Below, in pieces: positions 56,683 to 64,000 of a stretch of 64,000 nt of DNA; within the stretch, counting starts at the first letter, position 1; each line of letters opens with the position of its first letter. A program made the position numbers and the translations under genes. Origin of the DNA: Microbacterium testaceum (lineage in GTDB: Bacteria; Actinomycetota; Actinomycetes; Actinomycetales; Microbacteriaceae); the NCBI RefSeq assembly GCF_001476285.1, contig NZ_LDRU01000001.1, positions 62,001 to 126,000 of the forward strand. Direction: 5' to 3'. The notes under the pieces are model-generated. The model was not told the DNA's origin and did no database searches. It saw only the letters and a program-made list of their open reading frames with translations.

Positions 56683-58647
56683 CTACGACGTCCGCGCGCG
56701 CTCCCGGTCGCCGCGCGTCGGCAGCTCGACGTAGCCGGAGTGCTTCGCCGACAGGCCGTCACCGGCCGTGCGACCGCGAACGCGCCGCCACACCCAGGGC
56801 AGCGCATCGCGCGTGACCCACCCTCCGCGCGCGGGCTCGTCGTCGGCGTGGAGCGCTTCGTCGAGGCCGAGCAGGGCGCGCGCGTCCGGCACTCCGAGTG
56901 CCTCGGCCGCGCGGTACGCCACGAGGCGGTGCCCCGCCGACCGCAGGTGAACCAGGTCGTCGGCCCAGAGCGGAAGCTCGCCGAGTTCGGCCACGGCCTC
57001 GAGGTCGAGCAGGATCGCGCCCTGCTCGGCGGCGATGCGGCGGAGCTCGACGTTGTAGGTCGAGAACCGCCGAGCGAACAACCGCGCGGCCAGGCGATGC
57101 GGCAGGAAGGTCGTGACCAGGAGGACGTCCGCGCCCGTTCGCCGCACGGCGCGGACGGCCGACTCGACCTCGGCGACGATCGCGGGGATCACCGGGTGCG
57201 GGCCGACGAGATCGTTCGCCCCGATCAGGATCGACACCAGGTCGGGCTTCATCGCCAGAGCCGCGGGCACCTGCTCGTCGATCAGGTGCCGGACGCGACG
57301 GCTGCGCACGGCGAGGTTGGCGTAGCGGAACGGTCCGTCCTCGCTCGTCCCGGCGAGCAGTTCGGCGAGCCGGTCCGCCCATCCGCGGTACTCCCCCGAC
57401 GGCATCCGCGACTGGTCGCAGAGCCCTTCGGTCAACGAGTCGCCCAGGGCGACGAAGCGCGTCCACCGACCCCTGGTTCGGGATGCCACGGCCGCAGCCG
57501 GTCGTCGGGCTCCGCGCACGAGCAGGTTGTCGTCGATCGCGCGGAGCTCGCGCGCTTCGCGGTAGTGCCCGACGAGGTCCTTCGTCAGAGCCGACCAGGT
57601 GCGCCCCGCGATCGACTCCCGCGCCGCGCGCGCGAACGCTTGGCGCTTCGCGTCGTCGCCGACGAGATCGGACACGCGCGCGCGGAGATCGTCGAGATCC
57701 CCCGGGCGGTACAGCCACCCGTCGACGCTCGAGCGGACGAGGTCCAGAGGCCCGCCGACGCCCGTCGCCACCACGGGGACGCCGCTCGCGAGAGCCTCCT
57801 GGATCGTCTGTCCGAACGTCTCGCTCTCACCCGGGTGAACGAACACGTCGAAGCCCGCCATGACCCGTGCGAGCGTGTCGCCCGACAGGTGGCCGGTGAA
57901 GACGGCGTCCGGGATCGCCTCGCGCAGCGAGGATCGCGCGGGGCCGTCGCCGACGATCACCAGGCGCGTGTTCGGCAGGTCGGCGAGAGCCCTCAGGTCG
58001 TCGACCTGCTTCTCGGGCGCGAGACGACCGACGTATCCGACGATGCGTTCGCCGTTCGGTGCGACCTCGGCGCGCCACGCATCGTCGCGGTGGGTGGGCG
58101 CGAAGCGCGTGGCATCCACTCCCCTGCCCCATCGCCGCAGGCGGTCGACGCCGAGACTCTCGAGCTGTCGCATCGACGCCGAAGACGGAGCGAGCGTGAG
58201 CGTCGCGCGGCGGTGCAGGCGCGTGACGTGCCCCTCGACGAGCGCCGTGGCCTGCGGGAGGCCGTACTTCTGCGCGTAGGCGACGACGTCGGTCTGGTAG
58301 ACGGCGACGGTGGGGATGCGCAACGCGTCGGCCGCGGCGAGCCCCTGCCACCCCAGGACGAACGGGGATGCCAGGTGCACGACGTCGGGGTCGAAGTCAC
58401 GCAGCAGCGCGCCCAGGCGAGCCGCGCGCGCGAACACCACGCGGACCTCGGGATACGACGGCAGTGGGACGGACCGCAGGAGCTCGGTGCGGGCGCCGTG
58501 CAGATCAGCGGTGACGTCGCCGGACTTCGGAGCGATCACCAGCGTCTCGTGCCCCGCCTCGGAGAGATGGCGGAGGACGTGCAGAACGGAACCGGTGACC
58601 CCGTTCATGTGCGGAAGGAAGGACTCGGCCAGCAGCGCGACTCTCAC
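56683..58647 (-). CDS. Fusion of a GT4 glycosyltransferase and an SGNH hydrolase
   Basis: A 654-residue protein of two enzymes. Residues 1-375 are a GT4/MgtA-like transferase: RVALLAESFLPHMNGVTGSVLH, IVGYVGRLAPEKQ, VFVHPGESETFGQTIQEALASGVPVVA. Residues 395-654 are an SGNH/GDSL hydrolase with block I ALGDSLTEG (Ser404), block III LIGANDLVGP and block V DDLVHLRSAGH. The frame is continuous with no frameshift. Both activities on one chain suggest making and deacylating (or acylating) a glycolipid or wall polymer. That is inference. The start is GTG at 58647, six bases after CACCCT. Confidence 0.87.
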   Translation of the reverse strand: MRVALLAESFLPHMNGVTGSVLHVLRHLSEAGHETLVIAPKSGDVTADLHGARTELLRSVPLPSYPEVRVVFARAARLGALLRDFDPDVVHLASPFVLGWQGLAAADALRIPTVAVYQTDVVAYAQKYGLPQATALVEGHVTRLHRRATLTLAPSSASMRQLESLGVDRLRRWGRGVDATRFAPTHRDDAWRAEVAPNGERIVGYVGRLAPEKQVDDLRALADLPNTRLVIVGDGPARSSLREAIPDAVFTGHLSGDTLARVMAGFDVFVHPGESETFGQTIQEALASGVPVVATGVGGPLDLVRSSVDGWLYRPGDLDDLRARVSDLVGDDAKRQAFARAARESIAGRTWSALTKDLVGHYREARELRAIDDNLLVRGARRPAAAVASRTRGRWTRFVALGDSLTEGLCDQSRMPSGEYRGWADRLAELLAGTSEDGPFRYANLAVRSRRVRHLIDEQVPAALAMKPDLVSILIGANDLVGPHPVIPAIVAEVESAVRAVRRTGADVLLVTTFLPHRLAARLFARRFSTYNVELRRIAAEQGAILLDLEAVAELGELPLWADDLVHLRSAGHRLVAYRAAEALGVPDARALLGLDEALHADDEPARGGWVTRDALPWVWRRVRGRTAGDGLSAKHSGYVELPTRGDRERARTS

Positions 58648-58659
58648 GAGACCAGGGTG
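58648..58659 (-). promoter_or_regulatory. Leaderless promoter of the GT-SGNH gene
   Basis: CACCCT (58659-58654), six bases, then GTG. Confidence 0.4.
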
Positions 58660-58780
58660 AGGCGCAACGCGGCGTCGCGGGAGCGCTTCGCGCCCGACGT
58701 TCGCGATGTTCACCGAATGCTCCGCAGCGAGTCACCGGCGCGTGGGCGGGGCGTCTGGATCGACGGCGGAGAGTGACCGA

Positions 58781-59392
58781 ATGGACGGGATCGACGGCTG
58801 GTTGCAGGCGATCGCGGCGAGCCCCTGGGCCCTGCTCGGCATGGCGGCTCTCGTGTTCGCCGACGCGTTCCTGGTGGTGATCCCGGGTGAGGCGGCGGTC
58901 ACCGCCTTCGGCGCTCTGGCCGTCTCGCACGGGACGCCCCCGCTGGCCGGCGTGATCCTGGTCGCGGGAGCGGCCGCGTTCGCCGGGGACGCCGGGTGCT
59001 ACCTCGTGGGGCGGACGGTCGGGGTGGAACGCTGGGCGTGGATGCGCGGACCCCGCGTGGGAGCCGCCCTCGACTGGGCGCGGGCGCGGCTGGAACGGAA
59101 CGCCGCCGTGGTGCTGTTCACCGCGCGATTCGTGCCGTTCGCCCGTCTCGCCGTCAACCTCGCGGCGGGAGCCGCACGGGTCAACCCGGTGCGCTACCTC
59201 GGCGTGGCCGCCCTCGCGGCTCTGGCCTGGGCCGCGTATCAAGCGGTGATCGGTGCGGTGGTCGCGGCGATCGTGCCGGGCGGGCCGGTCGTCGCGGTGA
59301 TCGTCTCGATCGTCGTGGCGGTGGGGATCGGCGCCGCCATCGACCTCGTGCTGGCGCGGCGCGCGAAGAAGCGGGCCGCGGCGCGGGCGTGA
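58781..59392 (+). CDS. DedA-family (VTT domain) membrane protein
   Basis: A 203-residue membrane protein of the DedA/SNARE-associated family, which moves lipids or lipid carriers across the membrane. It has VIPGEAAVTAFGALA, GDAGCYLVGR and the re-entrant RFVPFARLAVNLAAGAARV, with the family's FxPxxR/G-type motif. The ATG at 58781 is preceded by GGAGA at eight bases. It is divergent from the glycosyltransferase fusion. Confidence 0.9.
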   Translation: MDGIDGWLQAIAASPWALLGMAALVFADAFLVVIPGEAAVTAFGALAVSHGTPPLAGVILVAGAAAFAGDAGCYLVGRTVGVERWAWMRGPRVGAALDWARARLERNAAVVLFTARFVPFARLAVNLAAGAARVNPVRYLGVAALAALAWAAYQAVIGAVVAAIVPGGPVVAVIVSIVVAVGIGAAIDLVLARRAKKRAAARA

Positions 59393-59417
59393 CGCGCGGG
59401 CGCCGGGGCTGACCGCT

Positions 59418-59497
59418 CCACGGAATCGGATCGACGCCACGGATTCGGGCCGTCATGGGCCGCCGGGCCGATTCCGTGGCATCCGTCCGATTCTGTT
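59418..59497. repeat. Intergenic repeat element A
   Basis: CCACGGAATCGG (59418-59429) pairs with CCGATTCCGTGG (59468-59479). A 28-base tail after the second arm matches element B at 61879-61906 in 23 of 28 positions. It lies between two convergent genes and may also act as a terminator. Confidence 0.7.
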
Positions 59498-59541
59498 CAC
59501 TCCACGCGCAACGGGGGAAGCCGGATGACAGGAACCCGGCC

Positions 59542-60303
<762 letters not shown>

Positions 60304-60310
60304 CGCACCA

Positions 60311-60342
60311 GTCTGTCGCGATGTCAGTCTGTCGCGATGTCG
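60311..60342. repeat. 16-bp tandem duplication in a divergent promoter
   Basis: GTCTGTCGCGATGTCA (60311-60326) and GTCTGTCGCGATGTCG (60327-60342) follow each other. The first covers the -10 (CAGACT, 60315-60310) of the kinase gene. It may be a duplicated binding site. Confidence 0.65.
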
Positions 60343-60353
60343 GAGGTCCCCGG

Positions 60354-60365
60354 CACGATGGAACC
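60354..60365 (+). promoter_or_regulatory. Leaderless promoter of the nuclease gene
   Basis: CACGAT (60354-60359), six bases GGAACC, then ATG. Confidence 0.4.
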
Positions 60366-61148
60366 ATGAGCGACGGCTACGACCCGGACTTCCTCGGCAT
60401 CCCTCTCCCCCTGCCTGTGCCGGTCGCGCCGACGACGCGGCTCGACTATCCCCGCTTCTCGGTGCTGCTCGACGAGGCGCGCCGCTTCGCGGCCGTCACC
60501 GGGGTGGTGATCGACGGCGCTTCCCTCCGCGAGCAGCCGCGCACGGGCGAGTGGCGCCTCGATCCGCGCGTGGCCGCCGACGCGCAGGCCGGCCCCGAGA
60601 TCTACAGCCGCAACGATCTCGACCGCGGGCACCTCGTGCGTCGTCGCGATCCCGGTTGGGGCTCGGCGGATGAGGCTCGGGATGCCACCGAGGCCACGTT
60701 CTTCTACACGAACGCCGCGCCGCAGGCGGCCGGCTTCAACCAGTCGAAGGAGCTGTGGCTGGGGCTCGAGGACCACGTGCTCTCCTACGCGGAGACGACC
60801 GACCAACGCCTCGCGGTGTTCACCGCCCCGGTCCTCGGCGAGACGGACCCGCCGTATCGCGGCATCCGTGTTCCGCTGCGGTTCTGGAAGATCGCCGCGT
60901 GGCGCAATCGAGGCTCTCTCGCCGCGGCGGGATTCGTCCTCGATCAGACCGAGCTCGTCGACACGCGGCGGGGCCTCACGGTGCCCCCGCTCGGAGCCTT
61001 CCGCACGTTCCAGGCACCGATTGCCGACATTGCGGCCGAGGCGCGGATCGACGTGGGCCCGCTCGCGCGGGTCGATACATTCGTGCGGCGCGGCCTGAGC
61101 CCGGTGGCCGCCCGCGAGCTCCGGAGCCTCGACAACATCGTGCTGTGA
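60366..61148 (+). CDS. DNA/RNA non-specific endonuclease (beta-beta-alpha metal type)
   Basis: A 260-residue NUC1-type nuclease. The active-site motif is DRGH with catalytic His89, and the magnesium-binding Asn116 lies in FFYTNAAPQ, followed by FNQ and a Glu at 129. The motif and spacing are intact. No signal peptide or membrane segment is visible, which is unusual because most members are secreted or kept in organelles. It may have a partner inhibitor not recognised here, or act on damaged nucleic acid. The ATG is six bases after CACGAT. Confidence 0.9.
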   Translation: MSDGYDPDFLGIPLPLPVPVAPTTRLDYPRFSVLLDEARRFAAVTGVVIDGASLREQPRTGEWRLDPRVAADAQAGPEIYSRNDLDRGHLVRRRDPGWGSADEARDATEATFFYTNAAPQAAGFNQSKELWLGLEDHVLSYAETTDQRLAVFTAPVLGETDPPYRGIRVPLRFWKIAAWRNRGSLAAAGFVLDQTELVDTRRGLTVPPLGAFRTFQAPIADIAAEARIDVGPLARVDTFVRRGLSPVAARELRSLDNIVL

Positions 61149-61176
61149 GCGCGGGCGCCGCGCGCGGCGCGAGCGA

Positions 61177-61779
61177 TCAGCGCATGCGCACCGCGTGCAG
61201 GAGCGTGTCGATCGCGGTGGCCGCGTGCCCGCCGCGCAGCTCGGCATCCGCACTCGTCCGGGTGATGCGCTCGCACCGTTCGATGCGGAACCCCCCGTCG
61301 AGTGCGCCACTCAGCAGCTCGGGTGTGTACAGGATCGCGGGGTCCGACGGTCCGTGGCCGCCCACGGCGATGTTCTCGACGTCGTGCCCGATCACCACGA
61401 GTGCTCCCCCGGGCTTCACCCACCCCGCCATTCGCGCGACAGCGGCCGCGCTGTCAGCCAGGTGCAGGTAGCACGACACGACGAGATCAACGAAGGCCGC
61501 GGGCTCCCACTCGTGCACGTCGGCGCGCACCCAGGTCACGGCGTCGCCACCGGGGCGGGCCGCGGCGAGCGCGAGCCCCTCGCCCGAGAAATCGATGCCG
61601 GTGCAGCTCCAGCCTCGCTCGGCGAGCCACACGGCGGTGCGTCCGTCACCCGTTGCCACGTCGATCGCCGTCGCGGGCGCAAGGTCCGCGAGGATCTCCT
61701 GCACGGCGGCGGGAGGCTCGGCCGCCCAGACTCCCCCGGCGGAGGCGCGATAACGCTCGTCCCACTGCGCGGCATCCAT
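61177..61779 (-). CDS. Class I SAM-dependent methyltransferase (TehB/thiopurine type)
   Basis: A 200-residue methylase with AIDVATGDGRTAVWLAERGW as cofactor loop, an acidic GIDFSGEGLA and the SCYLHL segment of small-molecule methylases. The acceptor is unknown. The ATG at 61779 follows GAGGGAG. Longer frames upstream run through repeat element B. Confidence 0.87.
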   Translation of the reverse strand: MDAAQWDERYRASAGGVWAAEPPAAVQEILADLAPATAIDVATGDGRTAVWLAERGWSCTGIDFSGEGLALAAARPGGDAVTWVRADVHEWEPAAFVDLVVSCYLHLADSAAAVARMAGWVKPGGALVVIGHDVENIAVGGHGPSDPAILYTPELLSGALDGGFRIERCERITRTSADAELRGGHAATAIDTLLHAVRMR

Positions 61780-61830
61780 TCGGCTCCCTCTCGTCGCCCC
61801 CCACCTTAGAGGCGCCGGGCTAGGCACCGC

Positions 61831-61906
61831 GGATTCGGACACCCGCTTTGGAATCGGATGCCAGCGCCCCAGCGCTCCGATTCCGTTGCACCGGTCCGAT
61901 TCCGTC
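61831..61906. repeat. Intergenic repeat element B
   Basis: Copies of the GGAATCGGA/TCCGATTCC nonamer occur at 61850-61858, 61876-61884 and 61895-61903, the first two inverted, with a variant GGATTCGGA at 61831-61839. It is related to element A. It lies in the 201-base gap between the methylase and the FMN reductase gene. Confidence 0.7.
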
Positions 61907-61936
61907 GCACGTCGGCACCGCCACGCACGCACAGCA

Positions 61937-61972
61937 CGACGCCCCGTCACCCGAAGGGGCGGCGGGGCGTCG
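61937..61972 (-). terminator. Terminator of the flavin reductase operon
   Basis: CGACGCCCCG (61937-61946) pairs with CGGGGCGTCG (61963-61972) shortly after the FMN reductase stop. Confidence 0.7.
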
Positions 61973-61980
61973 AAACGGGG

Positions 61981-62625
61981 TCACTCCCCCGACAGACCAC
62001 CCAGCAGGTGACCGAACGACTTGCCGGCGCCGAGGTACGACGAGGGATCGAACGGGTCGGCGTCGCGGACGGGCTCGCGCGCGGCGATAGCGTCCGCGAA
62101 TTCGCGTGCGCCGCGCTCGACGCGCGAACCGAGCGGGGCGACCTCGTCGGCGTTCGCACCCCAGTCGCTGGAAGCCGCGAACACCCCGGTCGGCACGGGG
62201 TTGGCGTGCAGGTAGGTGAACAGCGGGCGGATCGCGTAGTCGATCGCGAGCGAGTGCCGCGCGGTGCCCGCGTTCGCACCGATCAGCACCGGGGTGCCGG
62301 TGAGCGCCTGCGGGTCGAGCACGTCGATGAACGACTTGAACAGGCCCGAGTAGCTCGTCGAGAAGATGGGCGTGACGGCGATGATGCCGTCGGCCGACAC
62401 GACCGTGTTGATCATCTGCTCGAGCGGCGCCGGAGCGAAGCCGGTGAGCAGGTTGTCGGTGAGGTCGTGCGCGTAGTCGCGCAGCTCGAACACGTCGCTG
62501 GTGGCGTCGATCCCGCGCTCGCGCAGCTCCGCCAGGGCGGCGTGCGCAAGCCGGTCACCGAGCATGCGCGTCGACGACGGGGTCGACAGTCCCGCGGTCA
62601 CGACCGCGATGCGGCGGGCGGCCAT
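61981..62625 (-). CDS. NAD(P)H-dependent FMN reductase (CE1759 type)
   Basis: A 214-residue flavodoxin-like reductase that supplies reduced FMN. It has VVTAGLSTPSSTRMLGDRL and the FMN-binding AVTPIFSTSYSGLFKSFID segment. The ATG is one base after the stop of the flavin-dependent monooxygenase gene, so the pair is an operon. This tandem with a luciferase-like partner is known from Corynebacterium (CE1758/CE1759 families). The monooxygenase substrate is unknown. Confidence 0.88.
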   Translation of the reverse strand: MAARRIAVVTAGLSTPSSTRMLGDRLAHAALAELRERGIDATSDVFELRDYAHDLTDNLLTGFAPAPLEQMINTVVSADGIIAVTPIFSTSYSGLFKSFIDVLDPQALTGTPVLIGANAGTARHSLAIDYAIRPLFTYLHANPVPTGVFAASSDWGANADEVAPLGSRVERGAREFADAIAAREPVRDADPFDPSSYLGAGKSFGHLLGGLSGE

Positions 62626-62626
62626 G

Positions 62627-63856
62627 TCAGGCACCCACCTTCGTCGCAGCGGCGCCGAAGGCGCTGCCCGCCTTGGCCGGAGCGTCCTGGTACGGGCTGC
62701 CCGCGACCATGTTGTCGCCGCGGTTCGCACCGGGCACGGCCTGGCGCGGGGCGGCACCGGCGTAGATCTTCTCGACCTGGTTCGCGTGCGTGGGGGCGTC
62801 CGGAACCTCGGCGGGACGGTTCACCTGCAGCTCCTTGCGCAGCACGGGCACGACCTCGGAACCGAGGATGTCGAGCTGCTCGAGCACCGTCTTCGTGGGA
62901 AGACCCGCGTGGTCGATGAGGAACAGCTGGCGCTGGTAGTCGCCGAAGGTCTCGCGCATCGCGGCGTAGCGGTCGATGACCTGCTGCGGCGAGCCGACGG
63001 TCAGCGGAGTCATCTCGCTGAAGTCTTCGAGGCTCGGGCCGTGGCCGTAGACGGGCGCGTTGTCGAAGTACGGACGGAACTCCCGCACCGCGTCCTGCGA
63101 GTTCGCGCGCATGAACACCTGGCCGCCGAGGCCGACGATCGCCTGCTGGGGCGTGCCGTGCCCGTAGTGGGCGAAGCGCTCGCGGTAAAGCGTGATGAGG
63201 CGCTGGTAGTGCTCCTTGGGCCAGAAGATGTTGTTCGCGAAGAAGCCGTTGCCGTAATACGCGGCCTGCTCGGCGATCTCGGGCGTGCGGATCGAGCCGT
63301 GCCACACGAACGGCGGCACGCCGTCGAGCGGGCGCGGCGTCGAGGTGAAGCCCTGCAGCGGCGTGCGGAACTTGCCCTCCCAGTCGACGACGTCCTCGCG
63401 CCACAGCTTGTGCAGCAGGTCGTAGTTCTCGATCGTCAGCGGCAGGCCCTGACGGATGTCCTTGCCGAACCAGGGGTAGACCGGGCCGGTGTTGCCGCGG
63501 CCGAGCATGAGGTCGGCGCGACCGCCCGACACGTGCTGCAGCATCGCGAAGTCCTCGGCGATCTTCACCGGGTCGTTCGTAGTGATGAGCGTCGTCGAGG
63601 TCGTGAGGATGAGGCGCTCGGTCTGGGCGGCGATGTACGCGAGCGTCGTGGTGGGCGACGACGACCAGAAGGGTGGGTTGTGGTGCTCGCCGAGGGCGAA
63701 GACGTCGAGACCGACCTCTTCGGTGTGCTTCGCGATCGTGAGGGTGTCCTTGATGCGCTGAGCTTCGCTCGGGGTCTTTCCCGTGATCGGGTCCTGGGTG
63801 ATGTCGCTCACCGTCATGACGCCGAACTGCATGCCGGGCCAGTTGCTCTCACTCAT
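62627..63856 (-). CDS. LLM-class flavin-dependent oxidoreductase (CE1758 type)
   Basis: A 409-residue luciferase-like monooxygenase. It has DVFALGEHHNPPFWSSSP, ERLILTTSTTLITTNDPVKIAEDFAMLQHVSGGRADLMLGRG in part, and PPFVWHGSIRTPE. The C-terminal 60 residues are a low-complexity tail. It uses reduced FMN from the neighbouring reductase. The ATG at 63856 follows TAGGAGG. A candidate operator lies just upstream. Confidence 0.9.
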   Translation of the reverse strand: MSESNWPGMQFGVMTVSDITQDPITGKTPSEAQRIKDTLTIAKHTEEVGLDVFALGEHHNPPFWSSSPTTTLAYIAAQTERLILTTSTTLITTNDPVKIAEDFAMLQHVSGGRADLMLGRGNTGPVYPWFGKDIRQGLPLTIENYDLLHKLWREDVVDWEGKFRTPLQGFTSTPRPLDGVPPFVWHGSIRTPEIAEQAAYYGNGFFANNIFWPKEHYQRLITLYRERFAHYGHGTPQQAIVGLGGQVFMRANSQDAVREFRPYFDNAPVYGHGPSLEDFSEMTPLTVGSPQQVIDRYAAMRETFGDYQRQLFLIDHAGLPTKTVLEQLDILGSEVVPVLRKELQVNRPAEVPDAPTHANQVEKIYAGAAPRQAVPGANRGDNMVAGSPYQDAPAKAGSAFGAAATKVGA

Positions 63857-63871
63857 GATGCGCCTCCTATT

Positions 63872-63891
63872 TGTATGCATCTGAATATACA
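63872..63891 (-). promoter_or_regulatory. Candidate MarR-type operator of the flavin pair
   Basis: TGTAT-N10-ATACA within an AT-rich 20-base block at 63872-63891, unusual for this genome, sits about 20 bases before the ATG. The region to 64000 is intergenic with no gene start I can define. Confidence 0.45.
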
Positions 63892-64000
63892 TGGTGGAAC
63901 GCACCACGCCGAGGTTTATTCCGCCGTACCTCATCGGCATCCGGAATCCACCCCCGTGGACCCTCGACCACGTCGCGATTATCGTCGCCGGGGATGACGG

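Overview
The window is about 70% GC and looks like the chromosome of an actinobacterium of the family Microbacteriaceae, most likely Microbacterium or a close relative. The evidence is a single PriA-type HisA, the order ftsK-pgsA-cinA-clgR-DUF3046-recA-recX followed by miaB-miaA-dapF-hflX-lexA, a gluABCD-like glutamate importer, and many leaderless start codons. Species cannot be named from the sequence. I recognise 64 protein genes, one of them cut by the left edge. I see no rRNA, tRNA, CRISPR array, insertion sequence, prophage or integrase.

Layout, left to right. 1-2604: arginine synthesis, argC-argJ-argB, leftward. 3116-6666: pheST. 6836-10286: gluABCD-like importer. 10361-12543: an rRNA methylase and the infC-rpmI-rplT operon, whose infC appears to start at AUC with a Shine-Dalgarno (SD) sequence that can be masked. 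12790-13652: a DUF1844 gene and a repeat-rich gap. 13653-17600: hisC-hisB-hisH-priA-sseB. 17640-18938: a LysM membrane protein divergent from lexA. 19022-23083: three rightward genes (membrane protein, membrane-anchored HExxH protein, S9 peptidase). 23143-30434: zapE, hflX, a methyltransferase, dapF, a GNAT, miaA and miaB. 30613-33201: a large LuxR-type regulator. 33364-40128: the DNA repair and division block recX, recA, DUF3046, clgR, cinA, pgsA, ftsK. 40179-46182: a GNAT, RNase J, dapA, NUDIX, a dehydrogenase, folA, thyA. 46338-48731: a thioredoxin-like protein, DUF4395, OsmC and an epimerase. 48742-52540: a TPR protein, dapB, a methyltransferase, a phosphatase and an unusual aldo/keto reductase. 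52740-58647: pnp, a secreted transglycosylase-like protein, and a glycosyltransferase fused to an SGNH hydrolase. 58781-63856: accessory enzymes ending in a flavin reductase and flavin-dependent monooxygenase pair.

How the genes work together: dapA, dapB and dapF serve lysine and peptidoglycan synthesis. thyA-folA forms a thymidylate module. lexA, recA, recX and the LysM protein make an SOS module with candidate LexA sites near lexA and recA. pnp, rnj and the infC operon serve RNA decay and translation.

Most of the window is conserved core. The most unusual signals are the infC leader, a consistent leaderless promoter pattern (YANNNT, six bases, start codon) at 18 genes, an aldo/keto reductase lacking three of four catalytic residues, the glycosyltransferase-SGNH fusion, two convergent gene pairs whose stop codons pair within a hairpin, and several intergenic repeat families. 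I found no clearly undescribed multi-gene system.
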